A stretch of 54,454 bases of DNA from an uncultured Saprospiraceae bacterium (GTDB lineage Bacteria; Bacteroidota; Bacteroidia; Chitinophagales; Saprospiraceae), in contig CALIAG010000038.1 in the NCBI GenBank assembly GCA_938041325.1, positions 1-54,454 of the forward strand, written 5' to 3'. The notes under the pieces were generated by a model that saw only the letters and a program-made list of their open reading frames with translations, made no database searches and had not been told where the DNA came from. Both the position numbers and the translations under genes were made by a program. This document shows, piece by piece, positions 24,104 to 34,400 of the stretch (positions are counted from its first letter, which is position 1; the number at the start of each line of letters is the position of its first letter).

Positions 24104-25381
24104 TTAGCTACCGACCACAACTTTCCACATATTTTCTTCATCAAAATATTTATTCGCTAATTCCTGGAGCTCAGAAGGACGAATATTTTGTATGGTTTGG
24201 ATATTTTCATAAAAATCTTCTCTAGTCAGACCTTCAAGAGCTAAGCTTTTGATGACGTCAGCAACATTAAAAGGGCCATCCAAAGCATTAAGAATATTGC
24301 CCATTAAGTAGTTTCTTACCATTTTCAATTCTTCTTCTTCAACTGGTTCTTCTCGGAGTTTTTTCAATTCCTTAAATATTTCGTCCATTGTTGCATTGCC
24401 AAAGTCGTTGCCGACCTCCGTTCCAATATTTAGGTAACCATCATGAAGCATATTGTCAATAGAAGCAAAAATATGATAGGTATATCCCTTATCTTCTCTG
24501 ATATTGCCCATTAATCTCGATCCAAAATAGCCCCCAAGAATAGTTGTGAGGATGTTAAGCCCTTTATAATCTGGATGCTTTCGGGTAAATAGTTTTCTTC
24601 CTATTCTTATCGCTGTTTGTACTTTATTGGGTTTTTCAATCTTTACTAAACCAGGAACATTGTTTGTTTCCTCGAAAGAAGGCAGCATTTTTTCACCTGC
24701 AGGAAGTAGGTTTCCTAAATGTTTATTGGTTATTTCAATTGTTTGGGTATCCACTTTTCCACTAATAAAAATGCTACAGTTTTTTCTAGTATAAGTTTTT
24801 TGAAAATGCTGAACTATATCATCTCTGTTAATTGCTTCATAGGTCTTAGCATCACTGTTGTAGCCATAAGGGTGGTTTTTTCCAAAAATAAATTCGGTAA
24901 TTTTTCTGTAAGCAATTACTTCATTCTTACTTAAGTCAATGGAAAGTTGATGTTTACTGTTTTGAATGAAAGAATCTATTTCCGCTTGTGGGAATATTGG
25001 TTCATTCAAAATGTCTGCAAGAACAACTAAAAGCTTTTCGTAATGCTTTTTTAAGCTGTATAGAGTGAGATTGGCGGTGTCAAGGTTTACCGGAGTAGAA
25101 AGTGTTCCACCGTAAAAATCTATCGTTTCAGCAATTTCCTTTGCCGTTTGAGATTTTGTGCCTTCTTTCAAAAGTTTGCCAGTAGCTCTGCTAATCAGTT
25201 TTTTTCTTTCAAACGGCCTTCCCGCATTAAAAATAATTTCTAACTTAATGATCTCCTGAGTGCCAAGATTGATCAAACCTACCGGGATTCCATTGTCCAA
25301 ATGAAGGTTTTCCACGTCAGGTAAAACTATTTTTTGAATATCTTTTTTCAGTGGGGCTATAGTTCGGTCAGGTATTTGCAT
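24104..25381 (-). CDS. M16-family peptidase homologue without zinc site
   Basis: A 425-residue insulinase-family (M16) protein with the two-half layout of a processing-peptidase subunit. The helix that normally carries HxxEH aligns with RATGKLLKEGT, giving Arg65, Gly68 and Lys69 at the three key positions, so it cannot bind zinc in the usual way. The C-terminal half keeps the family R/Y region (GYFGSRLMGNIREDKGYTYHI), as in non-catalytic beta-type subunits. No signal peptide. A catalytic partner is not adjacent. It diverges from dnaN and has a TATATTTG box at 25409-25402. Confidence 0.88.
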   Translation of the reverse strand: MQIPDRTIAPLKKDIQKIVLPDVENLHLDNGIPVGLINLGTQEIIKLEIIFNAGRPFERKKLISRATGKLLKEGTKSQTAKEIAETIDFYGGTLSTPVNLDTANLTLYSLKKHYEKLLVVLADILNEPIFPQAEIDSFIQNSKHQLSIDLSKNEVIAYRKITEFIFGKNHPYGYNSDAKTYEAINRDDIVQHFQKTYTRKNCSIFISGKVDTQTIEITNKHLGNLLPAGEKMLPSFEETNNVPGLVKIEKPNKVQTAIRIGRKLFTRKHPDYKGLNILTTILGGYFGSRLMGNIREDKGYTYHIFASIDNMLHDGYLNIGTEVGNDFGNATMDEIFKELKKLREEPVEEEELKMVRNYLMGNILNALDGPFNVADVIKSLALEGLTREDFYENIQTIQNIRPSELQELANKYFDEENMWKVVVGS

Positions 25382-25401
25382 AGTATAAAATCGTTATATG
25401 A

Positions 25402-25409
25402 CAAATATA
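25402..25409 (-). promoter_or_regulatory. Candidate -7 box of the M16 gene
   Basis: TATATTTG on the minus strand, 20 nt upstream of the ATG, matches TAnnTTTG; no clear -33 TTTG is present. Confidence 0.35.
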
Positions 25410-25494
25410 ATTCTTTTATGCTCGGAAAGGAGAACTCATTTTTAACTTAAAGGTGATTTCACGCAGATAATGGTGTTTTTCCGGCAATAAGGCT

Positions 25495-25502
25495 TATTTT
25501 TG
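25495..25502 (+). promoter_or_regulatory. Candidate -7 box of dnaN
   Basis: TATTTTTG matches TAnnTTTG and predicts a leader of about 30 nt before the ATG at 25541. The -33 region is weak. Confidence 0.4.
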
Positions 25503-25540
25503 TCTTCTTATGTATTATAAAATATCTTAATTAAAATACT

Positions 25541-26656
25541 ATGAAATTCAGTGTTTCTTCTTCCGACTTGTTGAAACAGCTTCAAATTGCCGGTGGAGCT
25601 ATTGGTTCAAATCCGGTCTTACCAATCCTTGAAGATTTCTTGTTTACTCTTTCCAATAATAAACTAGTCATTTCTGCTACAGATTTGGAGACTTCAATTA
25701 CAAATGAAATTGAAGTTACCTCTGAAGGGGATGGAAAGGTCGCAGTTCCTGCAAAGATTCTAATGGATACATTAAAGGAATTGCCACAACAGCCAATTAC
25801 ATTTTCAGTAAATAATGAAAATTTTGGAATCGAAATCACTTCTGCTTATGGAAAATATAAGTTAGCAGGCGAGAATGGAGCAGATTTTCCGGAAATACCA
25901 AAACCAGATACGGTGGATACTGTATCCCTTTCTGCTCAAATGTTGTCAGATGCTATTACGAAATCTCTTTTCGCAACCAGCAGTGATGAATTAAGACCAG
26001 CAATGACCGGTGTTTATTTTCAAGTAGATTTTAATAAACTCACTTTTGTTGCGACGGATGCGCACAAGTTGGTGAAGTTTACTTGTACGGAAGTTCAAAG
26101 TGAAGTTGCGACTTCTTTTATAGTACCTAAAAAAGCATTGAATCTTTTGAAGTCAGCATTGACAAACAAAGACGATGTAAAAGTGGCGTTTAATAAAGCC
26201 AATGCCTTTTTTAATTTTGGAAATGTAAATTTAGTTTGCCGATTAATTGATGCAAGATATCCGGATTATAATGCGGTGATTCCCGTAGATAACCCAAATA
26301 CATTGACGTTAAGTCGTGTTGATTTCTTGAACTCTCTTAAAAGGATCGCTATTTATGCGAACAAAACAACAAATCAAGTTATCCTCAAAATAAATAATGA
26401 CAATTTATCTGTCTCTGCGCAGGATTTAGATTTCTCTAATGAAGCAAACGAGCAATTGAGTTGTACCTACGAAGGTGATCCTTTAACAATAGGTTTCAAT
26501 GCTAAATTTTTAATTGAGATGCTCAATGTTTTGGAAAGTGACGACGTCAAGATGGAATTGTCTTCCCCTACTCGTGCAGGAATTTTATTGCCAACAGAAG
26601 GAGGAGATGGAGAAGAAATTTTAATGCTAGTGATGCCAGTAATGTTAAGCAATTAA
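25541..26656 (+). CDS. dnaN: DNA polymerase III beta subunit (sliding clamp)
   Basis: The ring-shaped processivity clamp of the replicative polymerase. The 371-residue protein has three topologically equal domains; recognisable parts include MKFSVSSSDLLKQLQIAGGAI, LVISATDLETSITNEI, FVATDAHKLVKF and the C-terminal LVMPVML strand that forms part of the partner-binding pocket. dnaA and recF are not adjacent, as is common in Bacteroidota. A lipoprotein gene starts 12 bp downstream. Confidence 0.98.
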   Translation: MKFSVSSSDLLKQLQIAGGAIGSNPVLPILEDFLFTLSNNKLVISATDLETSITNEIEVTSEGDGKVAVPAKILMDTLKELPQQPITFSVNNENFGIEITSAYGKYKLAGENGADFPEIPKPDTVDTVSLSAQMLSDAITKSLFATSSDELRPAMTGVYFQVDFNKLTFVATDAHKLVKFTCTEVQSEVATSFIVPKKALNLLKSALTNKDDVKVAFNKANAFFNFGNVNLVCRLIDARYPDYNAVIPVDNPNTLTLSRVDFLNSLKRIAIYANKTTNQVILKINNDNLSVSAQDLDFSNEANEQLSCTYEGDPLTIGFNAKFLIEMLNVLESDDVKMELSSPTRAGILLPTEGGDGEEILMLVMPVMLSN

Positions 26657-26668
26657 TCTAATTGTCAA

Positions 26669-27094
26669 TTGAATTCTACACTCAATTTTTATATAAGCAT
26701 TGCAATCGTTGGACTGTTCTTGATACAAGGATGCGCCAGCGAACCATCAAACAAAAAGGAACTTCCAAATACACCGGAGACTGTTGCCACGCAATGGCTA
26801 AATGATTATTATAATGACCGATTTACAGAGGCGAAGGTGCTATCAACAAAAGAAACTCAATTGATGATAGATACAGTGAAATCGATGTTGATTCCTTTAG
26901 ATCCCGGTGAACTAGAACCGAAAATTTCGATTAAGGGAATGAATTGTTCAATGAAAAAGAATAATTCTGCTTACTGCAATTATTTTTACCATGAGGAAGG
27001 TTTCGAACCAGCCAAGGAAGAAATTTTTTTATTAAAAGAAAAAGGTCAATGGCTTGTTGATGAAACACAGGGCTCTGACCAAATAGATCAATAG
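26669..27094 (+). CDS. Small lipoprotein of unknown function (DUF4878-like)
   Basis: A 141-residue lipoprotein: hydrophobic leader ending in the lipobox LIQGC at about residue 22, then one small alpha+beta domain beginning TPETVATQWLNDYYNDRFTEAKVLS and ending LLKEKGQWLVDE. This layout resembles NTF2-like DUF4878 proteins in which a helix (wl..y...d...a) is followed by a curved sheet; that assignment is inference. The start is a TTG at 26669, chosen because no in-frame ATG precedes the signal peptide. It lies between dnaN (12 bp) and nadD (18 bp), likely one transcript. Confidence 0.75.
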   Translation: MNSTLNFYISIAIVGLFLIQGCASEPSNKKELPNTPETVATQWLNDYYNDRFTEAKVLSTKETQLMIDTVKSMLIPLDPGELEPKISIKGMNCSMKKNNSAYCNYFYHEEGFEPAKEEIFLLKEKGQWLVDETQGSDQIDQ

Positions 27095-27112
27095 ACTTTA
27101 ATCTAATTGCTG

Positions 27113-27688
27113 ATGAAAATTGGTTTATTTTTCGGATCATTCAATCCTGTCCATGTTGGTCATATGATTATCGCTAATTATATGTTGACTCAAACTGATT
27201 TGGAAGAAGTGTGGATGGTCGTAAGTCCTCAAAACCCGCATAAGTCTAAAAAATCCTTGGCAAAAGATTATGACCGATTGCATTTGGTAAAATTGGCAAT
27301 AGGAGACAATCCAAAACTAAAGGCTTCCAATATAGAGTTTGGACTTCCCAAACCATCTTATACCATAGACACACTTACTTATTTAAAAGAAAAATACCCT
27401 GCAAAAGAATTTGTCTTGATTATGGGAGGAGACAATTTGGCCTCTCTTCATCGATGGAAAAATTACGAATTGATTTTGGCTCACCATGAAATTTTCGTTT
27501 ACAAAAGACCGTCTTACGAACTCGGAGAATTAGAAAACCACAAGAGTGTAAGTGTTTTTGAAGCACCTTTAATGCAAATTTCGGCGAGTTACATCAGGAA
27601 ATGTAGAAAAGAAGGGAAGTCTATTCAATACTTAGTTTGCGAATCGGTGTTTGAACACATCAATGCCAGCGGCTTGTATCGAAATTGA
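27113..27688 (+). CDS. nadD: Nicotinate-nucleotide adenylyltransferase
   Basis: Makes deamido-NAD from nicotinate mononucleotide and ATP. The 191 residues show the nucleotidyl-transferase signature GLFFGSFNPVHVGHM with its HxGH, WMVVSPQNPHK, VLIMGGDNLASLHRWKNYELIL and the ISASYIR end (SxTxxR-type motif). ATG at 27113 is chosen over a TTG at 27107. It follows the lipoprotein gene closely. Confidence 0.95.
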   Translation: MKIGLFFGSFNPVHVGHMIIANYMLTQTDLEEVWMVVSPQNPHKSKKSLAKDYDRLHLVKLAIGDNPKLKASNIEFGLPKPSYTIDTLTYLKEKYPAKEFVLIMGGDNLASLHRWKNYELILAHHEIFVYKRPSYELGELENHKSVSVFEAPLMQISASYIRKCRKEGKSIQYLVCESVFEHINASGLYRN

Positions 27689-27833
27689 TACTGTCAAAAA
27701 ACAGACAATTGAACAACAATAATCAGTTGAAAATCCTGTTATTGTAGTGTTCCAGATGATCAAATTTTTTATTTCCGTGTTCTACTGCTCTATTAATCCT
27801 TAAATTTACGTTCTGTAAAAAAGGATAATCAAA

Positions 27834-30176
27834 ATGAATATTGTATCAATGAAGTGTATTTACAAAAAGACATTCATTTTTAGCATGATAGCTTTAATGA
27901 ATGTAAGTCTTGTTTTTGCTCAAAGTGATTTGAAGTTAGGCCAGTGGAAATCTTATTTACCCTATAAGTTGGGCCGCTACGTCACACAAAGCGAAAATGA
28001 AGTCTATATCGCTACAGAATGGTCGATCATCGTATATGACAAGCAAGAATATTCGTTTGACTTTTTGTCAAAAATAGAGGGCTTGAGTGAAACGGGAATG
28101 GGGCCAATTAAATACATTAAACAAAATAATACGCTTCTCGCAACCTACCGAAATAGTGAGTTTGACCTTATTACAGAAGACGAGGTGATCACTTTTACGA
28201 ACTTAAAAGAAGATGGAAATTTCTTTGATCGAAGAATTTTAGATGTTCACCTTTTCAAAGATTCGATGGCTTATTTTTCTACGGCCTTCGGAGTTGTGGA
28301 ATTTAATACCGGAACACAAAAATTCGGATTCACCGCCAATTTTGGAATCCCAGTAAATTCATTCAATGTTTATGATGGCTATTACTTTGCAGCAACAGAT
28401 GAAGGCCTATATCGTGCCTTGGATAACCCTGCCGTAAATCACAAAGATTTGGGCAATTGGGTTTTGATGGATGTTGCCGATGGTTTTCCTGCAGTGTATG
28501 GGGCAAATGCGACTCAAAATTTTGAAGATAAAATGTTTCTTGAAATCGGAGACTCCTTATATACCTGGACCGAAGACGATGGTTTGAACTTAGAATTTAG
28601 CGAAGAAAGTTTTGGGATATCCTATCTGACTGCTGATGGAGAACATTTAATAATAGGACAGGAGTGTTATTCGAATTGCAATGGAAAAGTTCGGTATTAC
28701 AAAGATGGAGCAATCCAAGGAGCATTGAATCAAGATTGTATTACAAGACCTTTATATGGAGTAGAAGATCAGTACGGTCAGGTTTGGATGGCAGATAACA
28801 GAAATGATTTTCGGGTGGCAGATATTGCTAATGGAGATTGTAGAAGGTTCGAAGTTAACTCTCCTCTCACCCAGCGAGTCACTCAAATCGTTTTGAACGA
28901 TAATGACGTTTGGTTAACGACAGAAGTCATCAGTCCAACCAATAATAATGCAAGCTTCCTAGGGGATGGTATTTTCTTAAACAGAGAAAACGATTGGACT
29001 TATTATAACAGGAGCAACAACTCTGCATTAGGAGCAGACAACACCTTGTCTTTTTATCAAATGGCGATTCATCCTGAAAACAAAAAAGTGTACGTAGCAA
29101 CTTTATGGAATGGTTTGGTTGAATGGGATGAAGGAGCTATTCAAGTTTTTGGTAAAAACAATTCTTCCTTGCAAGTATCAGCAGATACCAATAGGGTTAG
29201 GGTTGCTGGTTTGGCTTTTGATAGTGGCAATAATTTATGGATGACAAATAATACTGCATTCAAACCCATATCAGTATTTAAAGCAGATGGCACCTGGACC
29301 AATGATTTTAATTATCAAGGATTGCCTTCGAACGCAATGCGACAAATAACCATTGATCTGAATGGCTACAAATGGATCGCCATGGATTCTCGGGGGCTTT
29401 GGGTGTATGATGATAATGGTACAATTGATGATCCAAGTGATGATCGCCGCAAACATATTAATGCAGGAAATAGTGAACTGCCTACAGACAGAATCCGGTC
29501 TATTGAAATTGACAACGATGGAGATGTATGGGTAGGAACGACAGAAGGAGTTGTTGTTTTTGAATGTGGTGGAAATGTTTTTGATGACAACTGTATTGGA
29601 TTTCGTAGGGCAGTCGATGTAAATGGAATTCTAGGATTTTTACTAGAGACAGAAAGTATCAATTCAATTGCGGTAGACGGAGCTAACCGAAAATGGTTTG
29701 GTACCAATAGTGGGATCTTTGTTCAATCTCCAAATGGAGAAGATCAAATTGCTTTTTTTGATGAACAGAATAGTCCATTATTTGATAACCTGATAAATGA
29801 TATTGAAATAAATGGTGAAACAGGAGAAGTCTACATTGGCACAGGAAAAGGTTTAATGTCTGTTCGAGGAGAAGCATTGGATGGTGCACCTTTTCAAAAC
29901 AAAGACAATATTTATGCTTATCCCAATCCCGTTCGACCAGATTATGAAGGGCCTATTGCGATTAAAGGACTTGCTGAAAATGCGAATATAAAGATTACGG
30001 ATGTTAGTGGTCAGCTTATGTTTGAAACTACGGCACTTGGTGGTCAGGCGATATGGGATGGCAAAGACTACAACGGTCGCAAAGCGGCTTCAGGAGTTTA
30101 TTTGGTATTCAGTACGAGAACAAGTGGGATCGCTGGATCCGATGCAATAGCAACGAAAATTCTTTTATTAAACTGA
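27834..30176 (+). CDS. porZ: T9SS component PorZ
   Basis: A 780-residue surface protein of the type IX secretion system. In Porphyromonas, PorZ binds anionic LPS and helps the sortase attach it to cargo. After a signal peptide (about 1-30, ending VFAQ) come two seven-bladed beta-propellers built of short WD-type blades (e.g. WLTTEVIS, KWIAMDSRGLWVYDD, VWVGTTEGVVVF, KWFGTNSGIFV), then a C-terminal sorting-type domain from about 700: AYPNPVRPDYEGPIAIKGL, VSGQLMFET, GVYLVFST and ATKILLLN. Length equals that of known PorZ. Its last 9 bp overlap the convergent bshA stop. A start at 27849 is an alternative. Confidence 0.92.
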   Translation: MNIVSMKCIYKKTFIFSMIALMNVSLVFAQSDLKLGQWKSYLPYKLGRYVTQSENEVYIATEWSIIVYDKQEYSFDFLSKIEGLSETGMGPIKYIKQNNTLLATYRNSEFDLITEDEVITFTNLKEDGNFFDRRILDVHLFKDSMAYFSTAFGVVEFNTGTQKFGFTANFGIPVNSFNVYDGYYFAATDEGLYRALDNPAVNHKDLGNWVLMDVADGFPAVYGANATQNFEDKMFLEIGDSLYTWTEDDGLNLEFSEESFGISYLTADGEHLIIGQECYSNCNGKVRYYKDGAIQGALNQDCITRPLYGVEDQYGQVWMADNRNDFRVADIANGDCRRFEVNSPLTQRVTQIVLNDNDVWLTTEVISPTNNNASFLGDGIFLNRENDWTYYNRSNNSALGADNTLSFYQMAIHPENKKVYVATLWNGLVEWDEGAIQVFGKNNSSLQVSADTNRVRVAGLAFDSGNNLWMTNNTAFKPISVFKADGTWTNDFNYQGLPSNAMRQITIDLNGYKWIAMDSRGLWVYDDNGTIDDPSDDRRKHINAGNSELPTDRIRSIEIDNDGDVWVGTTEGVVVFECGGNVFDDNCIGFRRAVDVNGILGFLLETESINSIAVDGANRKWFGTNSGIFVQSPNGEDQIAFFDEQNSPLFDNLINDIEINGETGEVYIGTGKGLMSVRGEALDGAPFQNKDNIYAYPNPVRPDYEGPIAIKGLAENANIKITDVSGQLMFETTALGGQAIWDGKDYNGRKAASGVYLVFSTRTSGIAGSDAIATKILLLN

Positions 30177-31310
30177 TTTGTAAACAGCCTGTTCTATTAT
30201 TTGCTCGTAGTATTGTTCGTATTGAGGTAGAATGTTTTTTAAGTCAAATTTACGGGCTTGAGCCAAGGCGTTTTGGCTGAAGCTTTCAAGCATTTCTGGG
30301 TTTTCTAAAATTTTAATTGCGTTAGCTGCCATTCCTTCTACATCACCCAAGTCACTTAAAAATCCGGTCTCACCATGAATATTTACTTCTGGTAAACCTC
30401 CTACATTGGTAGAGATAACGGGGACCTCACATGCCATAGCTTCTAATGCAGCCAATCCAAAACTTTCACTAGCCGATGGCAATATGAATAAGTCTGCCAA
30501 AGCAAGGAGTTCTTCTACAGCATCTTGCTTTCCTAAAAAGCGTATTTCATGACAAAGCCCAATTTCACGGCATAAAGATTCCATACTTTGCCTTTCAGGG
30601 CCATCTCCAATCAACAATAATTTTGAAGGCACTTTTTCATAAACGCGTTTAAATATTTTAATTACATCTTCTACCCTCTTTACTTTTCTGAAGTTAGAAA
30701 CATGAATTAATATCTTTTCTCCATCAGGAGCAATTGCTTTTTTAAAATGGTCTTTATTGCTTTTATTGAAACGACCAAAATCTATGAAATTATAGATGAC
30801 CTTTATGTCCTTGTTTATATTAAAATACTCATGAGTCTGATCTTTCAAACTTTGAGAAACCGCCGTAACACCATCTGACTTGTTGATTGAAAATTCAGCT
30901 ACAGGTGCAAACGCTTTATTAGATCCGACTAAAGTAATATCTGTACCATGCAAAGTTGTTACGACAGGAACGTACCGACCTTGAGTCAATAGAATTTTTT
31001 TAGCCATATAGGCAATAGCTGCATGAGGAATTGCATAGTGTACATGTAGTAAATCCAATTTTTCATAATTGACAACATCCACTAATTTACTAGCTAAGGA
31101 AGTATCATAAGGAGGGTATTCGAATAATGGATAGTCATCAGCAGAGACTTCATGGTAATAAAGGTTCTCATGAAAGCCTGTCAACCTAGCGGGTCGCCTA
31201 TAAGTGATGAAATGTATTTGATGTCCTTTTTGGGCAAGGCCCATCCCTAACTCCGTTGCCATCACGCCACTTCCACCATATGTAGGATAACACACAATAC
31301 CAATTTTCAT
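30168..31310 (-). CDS. bshA: N-acetyl-alpha-D-glucosaminyl L-malate synthase BshA
   Basis: First step of bacillithiol synthesis: joins GlcNAc from UDP-GlcNAc to L-malate. The 380-residue GT4 enzyme shows the BshA opening MKIGIVCYPTYGGSGVMATELG, LHVHYAIPHAAIAYMAK, VTTLHGTDITLVG, and the donor-site end LPSASESFGLAALEAMACEVPVIS. bshB and bshC are not in the window. It overlaps the 3' end of porZ by 9 bp on the opposite strand. Confidence 0.96.
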   Translation of the reverse strand: MKIGIVCYPTYGGSGVMATELGMGLAQKGHQIHFITYRRPARLTGFHENLYYHEVSADDYPLFEYPPYDTSLASKLVDVVNYEKLDLLHVHYAIPHAAIAYMAKKILLTQGRYVPVVTTLHGTDITLVGSNKAFAPVAEFSINKSDGVTAVSQSLKDQTHEYFNINKDIKVIYNFIDFGRFNKSNKDHFKKAIAPDGEKILIHVSNFRKVKRVEDVIKIFKRVYEKVPSKLLLIGDGPERQSMESLCREIGLCHEIRFLGKQDAVEELLALADLFILPSASESFGLAALEAMACEVPVISTNVGGLPEVNIHGETGFLSDLGDVEGMAANAIKILENPEMLESFSQNALAQARKFDLKNILPQYEQYYEQIIEQAVYKSV

Positions 31311-31397
31311 ACAAATAGAGTTTTATTTGTTCAAATACTATTTAAAGAAACAAGAAATAGAGGTCGAATGTTTCAAAACAGACCAATGTAAAATTAA

Positions 31398-31426
31398 AAA
31401 AGGGAATGAATAATTCACTCCCTTTT
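31398..31426 (-). terminator. Terminator of the T9SS cargo gene
   Basis: AAAAGGGAATGAA pairs with TTCACTCCCTTTT around TAA with one mismatch, 24 nt beyond the minus-strand stop at 31450, followed on that strand by TTTAATTTT. Confidence 0.8.
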
Positions 31427-31449
31427 CAACTGATAAAAAATTATTTTTA

Positions 31450-34400
31450 TTATCTATTTATTATCAATTTCTTGGTTGCGATTGCTTCTCCTACCGAAAC
31501 TCTAATAAAATACATCCCTTCAGGATATCCATTTAAGTTGATATCGAAGTTGGCCTGAGTTGTATTTTGTGAGTTGCTGGTAAAAATAAGTTTGCCAACA
31601 GCATTAAAAATAGTGTAATTGACGTTGCTTGCTTCAGACATATTTACTTGCAAACTACTATTACCCGTTGTAGGATTCGGAAACAGACTAATCGCAGTAT
31701 TCTTTTCTAGTTCTTCAAAACCAACTCCAACATCAACTGTAATTTCTAAATCTTCAGAACATCCATTTGCGTCAGTAACTCTTACGGTATAAACTCCTGC
31801 AGTTACGTTTGAAAGGATATTGGTTGTTTCTCCAGTAGTCCAAAAATAGGTGTAAGGTCCTGAGCCCCCTGTAGGACTAAGCGTTATTTTTCCGTCAAAA
31901 GCATTGTCATTGGTTTCGGGAAAGATATTAATATCAACACCTAAATTGGCTGGGCAGGTTACAATTTCTACGTCAAGATCTCCGGAGCATCCAAGCGCAT
32001 CCGTAATAGAGACGGTATAGATACCCGTTTCCAGACCACTGATTGTATTCCCCATATCTCCATTGCTCCAAGCAAAAGAATAAGGTCCAGTTCCTTGAGT
32101 GGGATTGATGAAAATACTTCCATCCATTTCTCCACTTGCTGTTTCACCAGATACAACAGGGTCAACACCAAATTCGTCTGGACAACCAATAATATTTATG
32201 TTGTCCAAATCAATCCAGTAATCACCAGAACCATGAGTTGCTAAGAATCTTATTCTAATTACTTCTCCCGCATATGCATCTAAATCAACAGTAACATTAG
32301 CAAAGTCTGCTGAAACAGTATGATTGGTGTTGTCGATAGTCTGAACAGAAAAGTAACTGCCTTCACTTCCACAATCCGTAGAAATTTGAATTTGAAGGTT
32401 GTCATTAGCGCCAAGTGTAATACCTTCAGTACCCTGTGGCCAATCTGTATAACGGTAATCAAAGGTTAAACTGTCCCCTGGATTGATAGGTCCTAGATTA
32501 GGAGTGGTAGTCGTATAAGTAGAGCCTGTGATAAATAAATTTCTAAATAAGGCAAAAGAAGGTAAGTTGTGTCCATTACCAAGGCCACCGTCCGTTTCCC
32601 AACCATTTGGAATTGTGCCTTCTTCAAAGTCTTCGACTAAAGGCAAAGCTTGAGGATCTACTGTTGTAAAAGATAAACGGGTTGTATCATTAAAAAAGTT
32701 TTCTTCAAGTGAAGAGGAAACCCATGCAACTATATTGAATTCCGTTTCGAAAGATTGAGAATTAAACGACGTTGCAAAAGTATGAATATAGGAGTCACCT
32801 GGCAGTATTGTTAAATCAATAATTTCTTCAGTGATTGGAAGCCCTGCATTTACGGTATAAGAGACTACGATGTCGGTTTGTGGAGCAAGGCCTGAATTGC
32901 GAATTTCAAGAACAACATTGTCTAGAGTTGAACCACATTCCGGATCACCAGAGTGTTCAACATTTAAAGCAGCAAGATCATTTTGCAATGGAATACTAAT
33001 AAGAATATCGTCAATGGCAACTCCCTCAAAAGTAGCAGATCCGTCGGAATCGAATGCGAACCTAAACAAAATGTCATCCTGCCCTTCAAAACCTATTAAT
33101 TCATGTTCTGCTTTTATCCAACCGCCAGAATTTCCAGCCCACACTTCGCCAAGACCTGTATTGTTGTTTTCAAAATTATACCAATTTAAACCAGATCCCA
33201 TCGTACCAATTTTAACCCAAGTATTTCCACCATCAGGGCTTCCTTCTAGCCATATTCCATCCCAATTCAATTCTGTGTCAAAATTAATTGAGAAACTAAT
33301 ATTAGGCGTTTCTGTTATTCCGCTGAAATCAATGCAAGGAGAAACTAAATAGGAAAGCTCGTTATTATTATAATCGTCTGTGAGGTTGGTAACCCAAGCA
33401 TTGATTCCACTTGCAGCTTCTGTAATTAGAGTTGCGTTAGGTGTTCCAAATTCCCAAGTTGAGTTTTCACTTTCTTCACCGATGCCCCATCCACCGTCCC
33501 AAACTTCAAAATCGATAAAGTATGGAAGTTCGCTAATTATTGGAATACTACTTATTTCTAAATAGGAAGTATCATTAGAGGTTTGACTATCTCCAGCGTG
33601 CTCTGTCCATGATGCAATAGTATATGGACCAGGTTGAGAAAAGTCAAACATGGCTTCAAATTCAATCGTTGTACTGCTATCTTGACTTAAGACTCCGGTG
33701 TAAAAACCATCAAGAGGTACATTTATATTGACTGGAATTCCATTCACACTATAAAAGAAGGAAATCAAAGATTGGGGTAAAGCACCATAATTGGTCAAAG
33801 TGACTTCAATCACATCAGTACCTAATCCACAACCAGTTGCAGGGCTTAAAACAGCCGAGACTCCTACATCAATTAGGTAAATAGTTTGAAAACTGAAGGG
33901 TCCAAGATATGCGCTGGTATCACCATTCATACAAGCAGTAGAAATATAGAAATCATAATTTGAGTTTTCAGCTAAGCCAGTTAAGGTAGCTGAAGTCGCA
34001 GGAGTTGGAATAAGAGTTCCGGTTCCCATTCCAGGAGTAAAGCCGCTAAGGCCATATTCAACAATATAAGATCCAATTGAATCTGATGCAGTCCAGCTTA
34101 TATCAGCGGTCAATGCAGCCACATCGTCTATAGAAACATCTGTCGGTCCAGGGCAAGTAGGACAAGCAAAGAAGGAAAACACATCACCAACTGCTGGGTT
34201 AGGACCATCACTAAATATTTCATTTCCGTCTGGATCTAAAATAGAATAGGAGACTTCCCCTTGGAATGCACCAGGGCTATAACTTAATTGGATAAATTCA
34301 TTTTGAGTAAATGTTACATTAAAATTGGCTCCAACGCCGTCATCAATTGTGTAATCAGTAGATACACCGCCTACAGTTACCGTTAAAATTGATCCGTTCC

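Noticed and set aside
32870-33352. 160-codon frame antisense to the T9SS cargo gene
   Set aside because: Composition and position are those of a reverse-strand shadow of the beta-rich modules; no domain is recognised.
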